A DNA stretch of 64,000 nt from Branchipolynoe longqiensis (Eukaryota > Annelida > Polychaeta > Phyllodocida > Polynoidae): positions 74,992,781-75,056,780 of the forward strand of contig CM059199.1 in assembly GCA_030323885.1 (NCBI GenBank), in the 5' to 3' direction. Each line of letters begins with the position of its first letter. Position 1 is the stretch's first letter. The position numbers and the translations under genes are program-made. The notes beneath the pieces were generated by a model that was not told where the DNA came from, ran no database searches, and worked only from the letters and a program-made list of their open reading frames with translations. This document shows positions 32,740 through 42,714 of this stretch, piece by piece.

Positions 32740-34467
32740 ATCATGTGTTCTAAAATGCCGGTAATTGAGTCCAATGGTGTAGTATAAATGGCGTCATGTA
32801 AAATGTCTGATAAAATTGGGGCCAATGAAGACTACCCGGCAGAGAGAAATTAATGAGTAAGGGAAAGTAAAGAAGATAGTGGCATAAAAGTTTTTTGTCA
32901 AATATATATGCTGGCTGAAGCTGTCATGGTTATAAGACTAGATGGTTCTACGTAGTGGAGATGGTTCTAGAAAAGAAAGCTGTCAACCCCAATGCAGCCT
33001 TTCTTCAACGTGGCACCGGCACCGGAAGTACATAAAATGTCAGTCACACACCACAGAACCTTCTAGCAGCAGAAAAAAACAAAAAAACTAAACAAAAAAA
33101 AACACAATAAATAGGTAATATTTGTACTGCCCTTAGAATTCTGCCTCGCGTCAATCCTTTGTCTAGTTTGTGTGTAGTTGCAGTGGTTATCGTGGCGTAC
33201 AAGTTTTTTGACACATATAGATGAATATATATATTTGACCACCGGTACACCGACACTCAATGGCGGTTTGCGTCAATGTCACAGGGCCCAACAGCGACTT
33301 AGATATTGGTATGTTGAAGTAGTGAACTTTTTGATTCTCCTGTACGAGAAGGTGACACAGAATGCAACAGTAACATGCTACATTAGGACTCCAATATACT
33401 GTCACTCCCAATGCAGTCCTGCTTCAATGCCACACCGGCCACCGGCAGCACAACAAAATGTCAGTTTCACAACTATCGAACTTTCCAGCAGCACAACACT
33501 CAATACTAAATAATATTTGTACTTCCCTTAGAACTGTCAATCCTTATTCGTGGTCTGTGTGAAGTTGTAGCTGCAGTTGTCTAAGAAAGTCGAGTCGATG
33601 TCACGCGAACAGGTGCTGCGATGGTCGAGTGTGGCACTACACCGGCACACACTGAAAATGACATAAATGCAATAAAATGTATAATGTGTATAGAGGAAGA
33701 AGCAGTGGCGGAAAAATGTTTATAACAGATATATGAAGCTGCGATGGTTATAGGACTAGATGGTTCTAGTAGTGGATGTGGTTCTATGAAAGAAAGCCGT
33801 CACCCCAATGCAGCCTTGCTTCGACGTGACACTGGCACCGGCAGTACATCAAATGTCAATCACTTGCTTCAACATGACAGTGGCACCGGGAGTACATGTA
33901 GGTGTTTTTGTTCAATCAATGCCTCTGTATTATTGTAGCTGGCTTGGATAAGTAATCGTGGTAGATAGATATCAAGTAAGTTTCAAGTTAAAATGGCAGT
34001 CCTGTGACTCTGACTTTTTCGCCACTGGTAGCAGGTCAGAAGTTTCAGAGAAGTTTCAGAGAAGTTTTTTGACACATATATACGCTGGCTGAAGCTGTGA
34101 TGGTTGTAGGACTAAATGGTTCTGCAGATAAGAAGCTATGCTACATAGGGCTAGGATAGCTGTCAATCCCAATGGAGCCTTGCTTCAACGTGACACCGGC
34201 ACTGGCAGTACATCAAATGTCAATCACACAGAAACTTCTAGCAACAGGTTTGTAGTGTAGTTGAGAATGCCTCTATTATCGCCCAGCATGCAAAGTGTTT
34301 ACGTGCATGAGTCGGCTGAACTGGTGTAGATGTTCTTGTTCAATGCCTCTGTGTTAATATTGAGAACCTAAAGAAAAATAGTACTTAGCTGTCTCTATCA
34401 TAGTGATCCGCTAGAATTTTGTAGTTCGTAGAAACCGACGCATACAGGTAGCGAGGTAGACTGTAGC
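32740..34467 (-). repeat. DIRS 5' leader with internally repeated modules
   Basis: A module with aatgcagccttgcttcaacg and caccggca(c)cggcagtaca recurs near 32990, 33408, 33808 and 34170, with partial copies between. A second module, gctgtgatggttgtaggact, recurs near 32918, 33738 and 34095. No open frame of note. The repetition suggests slippage or recombination in the untranslated leader. Confidence 0.6.
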
Positions 34468-34683
34468 AAAGTCGGGTCGAAGTTAGGCGGGCGGCAGCTG
34501 CGATGGTTCTGGGCGTTTTTGCACGGGTGAGGCAGATAACGTACACATCTCACCGGCAGAGTTCAGGTCAATGGCGCCACCTATCGAGTTGGTCAGGAAC
34601 TAAATTGTATTCCTCAAGGTGGCGGCATCATCTTGTCCAGTCTCCGCCGAGAATTACGCATGTTAATTATAACATGTACAATT
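34468..34683 (-). repeat. DIRS split repeat A1 (5' end of element)
   Basis: A 216-bp block whose other copy is A2 at 27988-28203. It holds ggttctgggcgtttttgcac and gaattacgcatgttaattat. It is the outer 5' terminus of the minus-strand element. Confidence 0.85.
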
Positions 34684-34699
34684 ATAACATGTACATTTA

Positions 34700-35088
34700 C
34701 AATTGGGCCAGTATTAGTTTCAAAAGTTGATGGTTGAATTTCAGGTTTTACTTTTTTCCACAAAATCTTCATCAAATCAGTCAAAGTTGATTAAAATGTC
34801 CCATTAAACTATGCACATATTGTTCCTTTGTTAGTTCTCTACATGTTGTGAAATGTTAAGGATCTTTGATAGATGGCCAAGAGAGTTATCTAATCCGCAG
34901 GATTTGCTTACAATGTCCCCTCTGTCTCAAACCAATTGGCAGTTGGCATTCACACCTCAGCCTTGCTCATAAAACTAGTAATATGGGTCACAACTTTTGG
35001 CTGGTTTACTATAGAACAAAGGGCCCATAACTAGGCATATTTTTTAAGTTCAAATCGATGTAACTTTATTTTTTATTTTTTGGTCCAT
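34700..35088. other. No gene recognised
   Basis: Plain AT-rich sequence. There is a degenerate signature-like cccattaaactatgcac at about 34799, perhaps a worn repeat B end. Confidence 0.45.
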
Positions 35089-35089
35089 T

Positions 35090-35388
35090 AGTTGTTTAAG
35101 CAGGGGAATTTTCAGTCATAGACAACTGGTCTTCCTCATTCCACTGCTGGTCGATAGAAAGCCCGAGCCTACACTTTTAGCAACCAAGGGATTTTTAACC
35201 TCCCACACCACATAGACATGGTATGAGAGCAACCGGCCTTTGATGACGCTGTAAGTTATACACAGCGGTGGAAATCCAAATTGGCAGAGCTGGGGGCACG
35301 GGGAATCGAACCGCCGACCCTCAGATTAGGAGTCTGACCTAGAAAAAAGTCAGACACTCTAACCACTCCACCACAGAGAACGCCAGGT
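35090..35388 (-). repeat. tRNA-derived SINE (family 2), complete head
   Basis: On the minus strand the head reads tggtggagtggttagagtgt (A box) and, 40-odd bases on, ggttcgattccccgtgcccc (B box), followed by a body of about 200 bp ending near gtcttcctcattcc on the plus strand. The boxes make it a pol III-transcribed tRNA-like SINE, mobilised in trans by a LINE. A fragment of its tail recurs at 49185-49245. Confidence 0.8.
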
Positions 35389-35391
35389 GGG

Positions 35392-36024
35392 CTCTGAAGT
35401 GGGCATGAGATGGGCCCCACATGGGCTAGATTCCCAACTTATGTTTTGATTATTTACATTAGAAAAATTATATGACTACTAAGTTTAAGGTCTCTTCAAG
35501 CTCTTTCCATTAGAATATGTTCCATTGAGATAAAATGCTTTAAAAATAAATACTCACATAGCTAAACATTCCGTACCGAATAATTCCATTAATAGAGGGG
35601 GTGTAATGACGTCACGAGGCAACTTTCGGTGGCCATATTGGATGACATACAGAAGGCTTGCACCTGCCTACACTGTGGTTATTTACTGCTTTGTTGGTTT
35701 ATTTGTCCCGGTTTTGAGCAGTTTGGCTTCAGAAGTTGTTGCTAAAGTGCTGTAAGTAAACACATTGGAGGCAAACTGCCCAGAACCTCCCACAACACAA
35801 GAAAACTCTGTTTTACTGCACCTGCATGCATTCACAACATGGCTAGGAAGGGTGCTCGTAATCCAAGAAGGCAGCCCGCTGACCGCTGATTGCTAAGTAA
35901 TGACATCACATGCACTCCCTCAATACGTCGTAATAAATTACAAAACTTTTACAAAATAATCTAAGCATAAGTTGGGAATCTATCCCATGTGGGGCCCATC
36001 TCACGCCCACTTCAGAGCCCACCT
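35392..36024. mobile_element. Foldback element with arms of about 60 bp
   Basis: 35392-35449 (ggtgggctctgaagtgggca to cccaacttatg) is inverted at about 35966-36024 (cataagttgggaatctatcc to agagcccacc) with few differences. The 0.5-kb interior has no gene; it carries a tgacgtca at about 35606. It sits between SINE-2 and the minisatellite at 36105. Confidence 0.65.
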
Positions 36025-36099
36025 GGAGCCCCTGCCCAGCTGTGCCCAACTCGCCCATTGACAACCCAAGTGGGGCCCACCAGGGCATGTTGGCTGGGC

Positions 36100-36230
36100 A
36101 GTGAGATAGGTGAGTACACAGTGAGATAGGTGAGGTAGGTGAGTATACACTGAGATAGGTGAGATAGGTGAGAAGACACTAAACAGAGAGGTAGGCGAAA
36201 TACATAAGTACCTGGGGACATAGGAGCGTG
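36100..36230. repeat. Minisatellite, same family as 26455-26908
   Basis: A few units of agtgagataggtgagtacac with variants. It borders the GGGCCCCA-type sequence exactly as the 26.5-27 kb array does. Confidence 0.7.
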
Positions 36231-36231
36231 C

Positions 36232-37700
36232 GCAGACTACCAGTGGGGTAGTTGAGTGAACTAACAGTTAGGTAGATGAGTGAACTAACAGTGGGGTTGG
36301 TGAGTGAACTAACAGTGGGGTAGGTGAGTGGACTAACAGTTAGGTAGATGAGTGAACTAACAGTGGGTTAGGTGAGTGAACTAACAGTGGGGCAGTTGAG
36401 TGAATTAACAATTAGGTAGATGAGTGAACTAACAGTGGGGTAGGTGAGTGGACTAACAGTGGGGGTAGGTGGGTGGACTAACAGGTAGGTAGATGAGTGA
36501 ACTGAGAGTGGTGTAGGTGAGTGAACTAACAGTGATGGAGGTGAGTAAACTAACAGTGAGGTAAGTGAGTGGACTAACAGTGAGGTAAGTGAGTGAACTA
36601 ACAGTGGGGTAGGTGAGTGGACGAACAGTGAGGTAGGTGAGTGAACTAACAGTGAGGTAAGTGAGTGGACTAACAGTGAGGTAGGTGAGTGGACGAACAG
36701 TGAGGTAGGTGAGTGAGGTAGGTGAGTGGACTAACAGTGAGGTAGGTGAGTGGTTGAACAGAGGGGTAAGTGAGTGAACGACCAGTGAGGTAGGTGAGTG
36801 AACTAACAGTGAGGGAGGTGAGTGAACTAACAGTAGGTGGGTGAGTGAACTACCAGTGAGGTAGGTGAGTGAACTAACAGTGAGGTAGGTGAGTGAACTA
36901 CCAGTGAGGTAGGTGAGTGAACTACCAGTGAGGTGGGTGGGTGAACTACCAGTGAGGGAGGTGGGTGGACTAACAGTGAGGTGGGTGAGTGAACTAACAG
37001 TGAGGTAAGTGAGTGGACTAACAGTGGGGTAGGTGAGTGGACGAAGAATGAGGTAGGTGAGTGAACTAACAGTGAGGTAAGTGAGTGGACTAACTGAGGG
37101 AGGTGAGTGAACTACCAGTGAGGTAGGTGAGTGAACTAACAGTGAGGTAAGTGAGTGAACTAACAGTCAGCTAAGTGAGTGAACTAACAGTGAGCTAAGT
37201 GAGTGAACTAACAGTCAGCTAAGTGAGTGAACTAACAGTCAGCTAAGTGAGTGAACTAACAGTCAGCTAAGTGAGTGAGCTAACAGTCAGATAAGTGAGT
37301 GAACTAACAGTCAGCTAAGTGAGTGAACTAACAGTCAGCTAAGGGAGTGAACTAACAGTGAGCTAAATGAGTGAACTAACAGTCAGCTAAGTGAGTGAAC
37401 TAACAGTCAGCTAAGTGAGTGAACTAACAGTCAGCTAAGTGAGTGAACTAACAGTGAGGTGGGTGAGTGAACTAACAGTGAGGTAGGTGAGTGAACTAAC
37501 AGTCAGCTAAGTGAGTGAACTAATAGTCAGCTAAGTGAGTGAACTAAGAGTCAGCTAAGTGAGTGAACTAACAGTGAGGTGGGTGAGTGAACTAACAGTG
37601 AGGTAGGTGAGTGAACTAACAGTCAGCTAAGTGAGTGAACTAACAGTCAGCTAAGTGAGTGAACTAACAGTGAGGTAGGTGAGTGAACTAACAGTGAGGC
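36232..37700. repeat. 24-bp satellite array, about 61 units
   Basis: The unit gtgagtgaactaacagtgag plus gtag occurs throughout, with a subfamily agtcagctaagtgagtgaac clustered at 37160-37660. The subfamily blocks are themselves duplicated (gtgaggtgggtgagtgaact near 37450 and 37570). No coding potential. Confidence 0.9.
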
Positions 37701-37797
37701 GTTTTTTCTATACTCTATGCTGACATTCCTAAAAATTATTACTTGTCCTTAATTAGAGGTGTTATCATGTAGGATTGAAAGTACTTAAGGAGGATCC

Positions 37798-37853
37798 TGA
37801 TATGACCTTAGATGTTGCCAGGACGTAATACCCCAACAACCAACCAACCAACT
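37798..37853 (+). repeat. SINE-1 3' tail
   Basis: tgatatgaccttagatgttg ccaggacgtaa followed by an AACC-rich end is the 3' end of SINE-1. Confidence 0.6.
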
Positions 37854-38147
37854 TAAATAGGCTGTAACATGACTAAACAACTTAATTTATTCACAGTGAT
37901 CATGATCAAATGTCACTCATCATACTTTGTATATATATATATATACACCTTTAAACGAGCTATTAAGGGCCCAGCGTTGGTCTGAGGGTGTCTGTGGTCA
38001 ACCTTTGATTATTAATGTTATCCATCCCTAACAACTGACATCGGTGTTGTAGGATAGAACATATTAGAGACGTGGAAAGTAGTGCAAACCCTGCTCAATC
38101 TGAAAGTATATTTGAAGCCATTGGAGTATGCCTTACAACCTATGTAA

Positions 38148-38350
38148 AGCCATGTTCACACATACACGTTAAACCGGCTTAACTAAACTGACTTAACTAG
38201 TCTGGCTTAAAACGTGTGTGTGAACATGGCGCTAAATCGGTTTAACACTAAGTTGACTCAACTAGTTCGCTTCATATAAACCAGTTCATGAGGTGGATTA
38301 GTTCAACCGTTTTAGCCTAAAGCAGTTTAAATTGTGCATGTGAACACTTT
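38148..38350. mobile_element. Short palindromic MITE
   Basis: catgttcacacatacacgtt at about 38151 is inverted at about 38213 (aacgtgtgtgtgaacatg), with a third partial inverted copy (ttgtgcatgtgaaca) ending near 38347. The inside is built of self-similar aaaccggcttaact/agttgactcaact steps. This is a typical small hairpin element without genes. Confidence 0.6.
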
Positions 38351-38589
38351 GATACACGGCGAAGGAAGAGAGGCAGGCTGGGAAATAAAATATCATTTAT
38401 TTGCAAGGATAATATAATGAGGATCAAATTTCAAAAGGTACCAATGAAGGTATAAATTTCAATAAGTGTCAATGAGTAAGTATAAATGTCAATAAGTGTA
38501 ATGAGGTCATCAGTGAAATGTTATGTAGAGGAAGAGCGCCCTGAAGAGTCCACCCTAGGAAGAGTAAAGAAAAAGATCAAAGAAAAATG

Positions 38590-38934
38590 CAAGATACACT
38601 CGTACGGTTACCCTTCTCCCTGACTGCCCAGCATTCCTCCTTAACCTCCAGTGAGCCCTTTGTAAAAATATACGGATTTTTGGTTAGGATTTATATATTG
38701 GCAAAGAACATTATTATTCTCGGGCGATGGAGTGGGGACCAGGATTATATAACAGACAAGCCATGGGTGCCCCACTCGTGTTGTGAAATAAGCGCCTATG
38801 TGGAAATGTGATAACACATAGGGACTGAGATTATGATGTGTTGTTCATACTTAAGAGACTGTTAATAATTATTTAAATGTTCCATTCATGCACCAGAAAG
38901 AGTGCATTGATGGAGAGAAGCATTGATATATGTT
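38590..38934 (+). repeat. Dispersed repeat C, internal part beside an LTR
   Basis: 38650-38920 matches 56370-56640 in reverse complement (tattattctcgggcgatgga against tccgtcgcccgaggataata). In both places it is joined to the same LTR-like sequence, so it is probably the 3' internal region of one LTR element. No open frame is conserved between the copies. Confidence 0.6.
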
Positions 38935-39420
38935 TGTTGTAACTGTCTGCAACTACCCGTTACCACGGGACCGATGGACAAGCATACCCAGCCATGCTGC
39001 AGACATTATGGACACCACCTGCAGCTGGGGTTGAGTGACAGCTGCCCCCTATTAGGGCGCCGCCCACCCAGGCTGTAGAGGGTCTGATTGGCTGGCTGTG
39101 TGAGCCCAGTCACCTGCATTCCCTATACCTGACACAGAGACCCCACAAGGAGACACACTCCAATTTCTACACGCAAACGAGCACCATCTATTCCAAAGAC
39201 TGAGCTTTGTGCAACAACCATTGGATTCAGGTTCAACGGGCTGTAGATACTGATTCTGATATACACAAGCAAGAGTCATGCGGATCTGTGTGGGCAGTTG
39301 TTAAGGAGTGAGGATGATAGGTCGCCAGTAGGTTGATGCCAATAAAGCACAACCTCTTCACTGTCAATCTTGCGCGACTTGTCTTCCTTTATTCCTTATG
39401 AGTTGTTGAGAGTAACAACA
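38935..39420 (+). mobile_element. Probable LTR (tgttgtaactg...gtaacaaca)
   Basis: The block begins tgttgtaactg and ends agagtaacaaca, giving the TG...CA ends with a short inverted repeat. It has aataaag (about 39342) followed by a T-rich end, as a polyadenylation site. Its first 190 bases recur inverted at 56140-56335. A target duplication was not found because both flanks are other repeats. Confidence 0.5.
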
Positions 39421-39469
39421 GGTGGGAACTGACAGACAGTTGTCAGAACACACCTGTGGAGACTAGTAA

Positions 39470-39990
39470 TTTTTGGGGTTCAGACGGCCGAGTCCCGACA
39501 TATTACACTTTGACTGTAACCCATTTAGCCAAGTTCCTCTCCCTTGCCGCCACGGCCATCCTCGGCTCTGGTGTCTACCTAACGCTGCATAGTCTGAGGA
39601 GAGGGGCTGCTCAGGCCTGTCTTTCAGCTGGTCTGTCCCTACGAGATGTAAAAGAACCAGACGGGATGGCCGAATGAGTAGGGCGTCTGTCTCCTGTTTT
39701 GGGAGATCGGGAGATTCGAACCCATGAGTTTGTGGGTTTGAATCCTGGTTGAGTCAAACCAATGACTTAACAATTACTTCCTAGCCTGGCACTCAGCATT
39801 ATTAGGATAGGGCAAGGACTGGTTGGCTCAGTATCGGGATAATGATACTGAGTGGGTTATCAGGTCAAGGTGTTGGTTGCCTGGTTTGCCAGTGGGGCAG
39901 CTCTATAAAGTCGCCATGAGTGCGCACAGTCACAAGATGTAAAAGAAGCAGGATCCTGGAAAGGCGATTCTGCTGATTGTTATTGTTATT
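39470..39990 (+). pseudogene. DIRS-type recombinase relic split by a SINE
   Basis: Before the SINE the frame reads up to a catalytic box L-H-S-L-R-R-G-A-A-Q followed by L-S-L-R-D-V-K. After the SINE it resumes with V-K-E-A-G-S-W-K-G-D before a stop. This is the end of a tyrosine recombinase of the DIRS type, lacking the active Tyr region. The SINE insertion is later than the death of this copy or killed it. Confidence 0.7.
39661..39934 (+). repeat. SINE-1, complete copy with target-site duplication
   Basis: 274 bp. The head has a tRNA-like A box (gatggccgaatgagtagggc, as in Ser/Leu-type tRNAs) and B box (gggtttgaatcctggttgag). The body contains cactcagcattattaggata and gtggggcagctctataaagt. 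It is flanked by agatgtaaaagaaccag (39644-39660) and agatgtaaaagaagcag (39935-39951), a 17-bp duplication with one mismatch that proves LINE-mediated insertion. This copy defines the family ends used for the other copies here. Confidence 0.88.
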
Positions 39991-39994
39991 TTGT

Positions 39995-40225
39995 ATATGA
40001 ACACCACCCATTACTTTGATTATGATCCTGTTACTCATTCATTGCTCGTTCACTGCAATGACTATTCATCTATTTGCTGTTTGATGGTTAGTATTGTAGT
40101 ATTCATACTGTTACTTGTATGTTATTCACATATATTTTTATATGTGCCTACTATGGACCAATTTATGTAACTGCCATAATGCTGAGTGTGAAATAAAGTA
40201 TTGACTTGAATTGACTCGTTAACAC
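39995..40225 (+). repeat. Probable LINE 3' tail
   Basis: An AT-rich stretch ends gaaataaagtattgacttga attgac, a polyadenylation-like signal plus a short tandem tail as in L2/CR1-type LINEs. No ORF remains. Confidence 0.35.
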
Positions 40226-40311
40226 TGTACATGACATGATTATTGCTATTTGAAGCTTGGCTTCCACTGATATTATGTCACATTACCGAGATTGAACGCC
40301 CAGTTAACACG

Positions 40312-40745
40312 AAACTGACTAGATAAAAGATTCACCCGGTACTTGTAGTACTTGTAGTACATGGGTGAACGACAACGTAGTGTAAATTCGGGCGAAAATA
40401 GCTTTAGTATGGAACATGAAGTAGAAACTGTGGTTCCATGATCAAATGGCTACATATATTGGCACAGATTTGGTGAAATGGGAGAGAATGCAAAAATCCA
40501 AGATGGCGGCCAGAGAATGCCGTCGATTTCAATATTAAATCATATTAAACTAGCTATTTTATTATATTTTGCAACTCAAAGGTAGCGGGTAAATATGAAG
40601 ACATCTACAAAGAATAAATGTTGCTTCTTAGACTGTGAAATTAGGCTCTCATTTCATTAACCCGTTTTTTCGACGGTTTTTATATAGGGCTGGTATTCAC
40701 CCGTGTACTGCGAGTACCGGATGAATCCTTTATCTAGAAACCGAC
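40312..40745. mobile_element. MITE with inverted ends of about 55 bp
   Basis: ctagataaaagattcacccg at 40319 is matched in reverse by cggatgaatcctttatctag at 40716-40735. The arms extend through gtacttgtagtac and gtactgcgagtac. The inside includes caaaaatccaagatggcggc. Related sequence lies at 48110-48565, which ends gtgaatcttgtatctaccgc. Confidence 0.65.
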
Positions 40746-40749
40746 CTGC

Positions 40750-41470
40750 CCACAGGTTATGAACTCCAATAAAATGTTGATAAGCAACTTCAGAGTCCTT
40801 TGTCTATCGACCTGAGTGAATTACCATCGGACGATGCAACTCTAACATTGTGGAATGTGTATTAGTTGACGTCTGCTTCGATCAAAGTCATAGATAAAAT
40901 ATTAATCCTTCCAACTGTGTCTGAATCGGAGAAAATACTGCTTTAGCATGAATCAACTGTAAATAAAAGGTGGAGCTTCTAGGTCCAGCATCTAGTGTTT
41001 ATCTGTATTGAAGTAAAGTTGATGAAATGGGAGAGAATGCAATGATTCACTGGTTATTCTGTATATGCTGTCGCAAATCATTAGCTAATACACCAGTATA
41101 TAAGTTGGATATATAGGATCAAATGTAAGTAGTTGTTTTAATTTTGACAAAATTATATTTCATCGGACCATGCAACATTAAGGTCCACGGTTTCCTAACC
41201 TATTCACACAAAAATTAGTGGGCTATGATAGATAAGTATTTGAGCAATATATTTAGCACAACTCAAAATTGTTGATCCAAGAATCTCGCTAATCTGACCT
41301 AATTTATGGGAACAAAGTAGGGCGGATTAAGGAAGGTTTACTGTACGCATGTCTGTGTTATTAGACCAGTTCGTAATTCCAACCGCATCTATCCAGGATT
41401 ACAGACAACCCGTCGACACCTGGGCTGACGCAGTGAGGGAGAGAGTCCATTCTGCAACTGGAGACGATCA
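40750..41470. other. Upstream region of the UGT gene, repeat-derived
   Basis: It carries two copies of the signature (catcggacgatgcaactcta at 40825 and catcggaccatgcaacatta at 41161) and a segment gatgaaatgggagagaatgc at 41019 shared with the MITE at 40475. A CACGTG E-box lies at 41469-41474, just before the ATG; it would be in the transcript or at its start. No TATA box was recognised. Confidence 0.4.
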
Positions 41471-41476
41471 CGTGAC

Positions 41477-41536
41477 ATGATCCTCCCCCTCTGCATCCCA
41501 CTCATGCTCCTGGCACAAGGATGTGCTGGGAGCTCG
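41477..41536 (+). CDS. UGT exon 1: signal peptide
   Basis: The ATG at 41477 opens 20 codons with a Leu/Ile/Pro-rich hydrophobic core ending A-Q-G-C-A-G-S-S, a good signal peptide for ER entry with a cleavage site near the Cys-Ala-Gly. The donor gtacag at 41537 gives phase 0. Reading past it stays open through the GGA-rich DNA, so the border is inferred from the fit with exon 2 rather than from a stop. Confidence 0.6.
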
Positions 41537-41549
41537 GTACAGGGGCCAA

Positions 41550-42432
41550 GAACAGGGAACCCTGGAAGAAAGGAAGAGGGTGGGGTTACAGGAGCAGCAG
41601 CACAGAACAGGCTCCGAATGGGAAGGAGGGTTGAGTCAGGAGAAGGACCACAATTAGGACCCGAACAAGTAGGAGTAGGAGTGGGAACACAGAATGGCGG
41701 AACAGAATGGGCAGCGGGAGGAGCAGAGGCAGGAGCAGGAGTGGGAGGGGAGTTAGGGGAATTAGAAGGGGCTGGAGGAGAAGGAGCAGGAGCTGGTGGA
41801 AGAGGAATGGGATTGGGAGATAGCTCAAAAGAATGTGGAGAAACAAAGGAGGAGAGGGTTGAAAGAGAAGCAGGTGCGAGAGTAGGAGGAGGGGAAGAGG
41901 TAGGAGAAGTGGAAGGGGCGGGAAGGGGAACAGTAGGAGCAAGAGGAACAGCAGCAGCAGGAGGAACAGTAGGAGCAGGAGGAACAGTAGGAGCAGGAAT
42001 GGGTGTAAGTGGTACGAGAACGGGGGACTGGGAGACTGGCTCAATGGGAAGAAGAGCAGAGGGTGGAGGAGGTATAGTAAGAGAAGGAGCAGGATATGGG
42101 GTAGGAGAAGCAGGAGTAGAAGTGGGAAAGGGAGCAGGAGTAAAGGTAGAAGTAACAGGAGCAGAAGAACAAAGGGAAGAAGGAATAGCAGCAGAAGGAG
42201 TAGTTGCAGAATGAGAGATGAGAGAAGGAGCAGGGGGAGTAAGGGTAGAAGGAGGTAGGGCAAGAGGAGGAGGAGGAGGGAGGGTAGGAAGAGCAGGAGC
42301 AGAAGAAGGCAGGGTAGGGAGATCAGGAGCAGAAGGAGGAATGCGAGCAGGTAGAACGAGACTAGAAGATTGGGCTGCTGGGGCTGGAAGGACAGGAGGA
42401 GGAGGAGGCGGGGGAGGAGGAGGGAGGCGGCT
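41550..42432. repeat. GGA-rich purine minisatellite in UGT intron 1
   Basis: Purine-only steps such as gtaggagcaggaggaacag and gaggaggaggcgggggagg run over about 0.9 kb. The frame from exon 1 runs through it with a single TGA (42212-42214) and is in the same frame as exon 2. Gly/Ala/Glu strings on plus and Leu/Pro strings on minus are composition artefacts. Confidence 0.75.
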
Positions 42433-42436
42433 TCAG

Positions 42437-42583
42437 GTGTTGGCGCTGACGATGCCGGTCGGACAAGCGTCACAGAGTCACTTCCACATCATGACCCGAC
42501 TCGGCGAGGAGTTAGTGGAACGCGGCCATCATGTCACCCTGCCCATTCATGTGCACATGGAGAGCAGATCGGCAACCATCCAG
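42437..42583 (+). CDS. UGT exon 2: start of the N-terminal (acceptor) domain
   Basis: Acceptor cttcag at 42431-42436; donor cag/gtgagg at 42584. The 49 codons give a beta strand (V-L-A-L-T-M-P), then G-Q-A-S-Q-S-H-F, then a helix with L-G-E-E-L-V-E-R-G-H-H-V-T-L. The last stretch is the E-L-x-x-R-G-H-E-V-T hallmark of the first Rossmann helix and strand of UGTs. The His of S-H-F lies where UGTs keep their catalytic base His, but alignment would be needed to be sure. Phase 0 at both ends. Confidence 0.72.
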
Positions 42584-42714
42584 GTGAGGGGATGCTGGGA
42601 CCCGGCGTGCTGGACCCTGGGGACCCCTGGTGTGGGCGGGGGGGGGGGGAGGGATGCGTGTATGGTGGGAAGCACACTACAGCAATCCAGGAAACTGATG
42701 ATGCAGTGTGTGTG

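Larger units (their letters stand above)
27836..34683 (-). mobile_element. Full-length DIRS-order retrotransposon with split direct repeats
   Basis: On the minus strand the order is: A1 (34683-34468), a 5' leader, a small basic ORF, a gag-like ORF, RT/RNase H, tyrosine recombinase, B1 (28317-28200), A2 (28203-27988), B2 (27943-27836). A1 and A2 are both 216 bp and differ at a few bases. B1 and B2 are about 108-118 bp and nearly the same. This A1-ORFs-B1-A2-B2 layout is diagnostic of Ngaro/PAT-like elements, which replicate through a circular DNA integrated by a tyrosine recombinase. No DNA adenine methyltransferase domain follows the recombinase, which argues against a DIRS1-proper type. One nonsense codon and two frameshifts in pol/YR show that this copy is now defective. 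Confidence 0.88.

Noticed and set aside
36232..37700. CRISPR-like array
   Set aside because: Units are head-to-tail without unique spacers, no cas genes, and the DNA is animal.
41586..42473. 295-codon Leu/Pro-rich minus-strand frame
   Set aside because: Reverse translation of the purine minisatellite in UGT intron 1.
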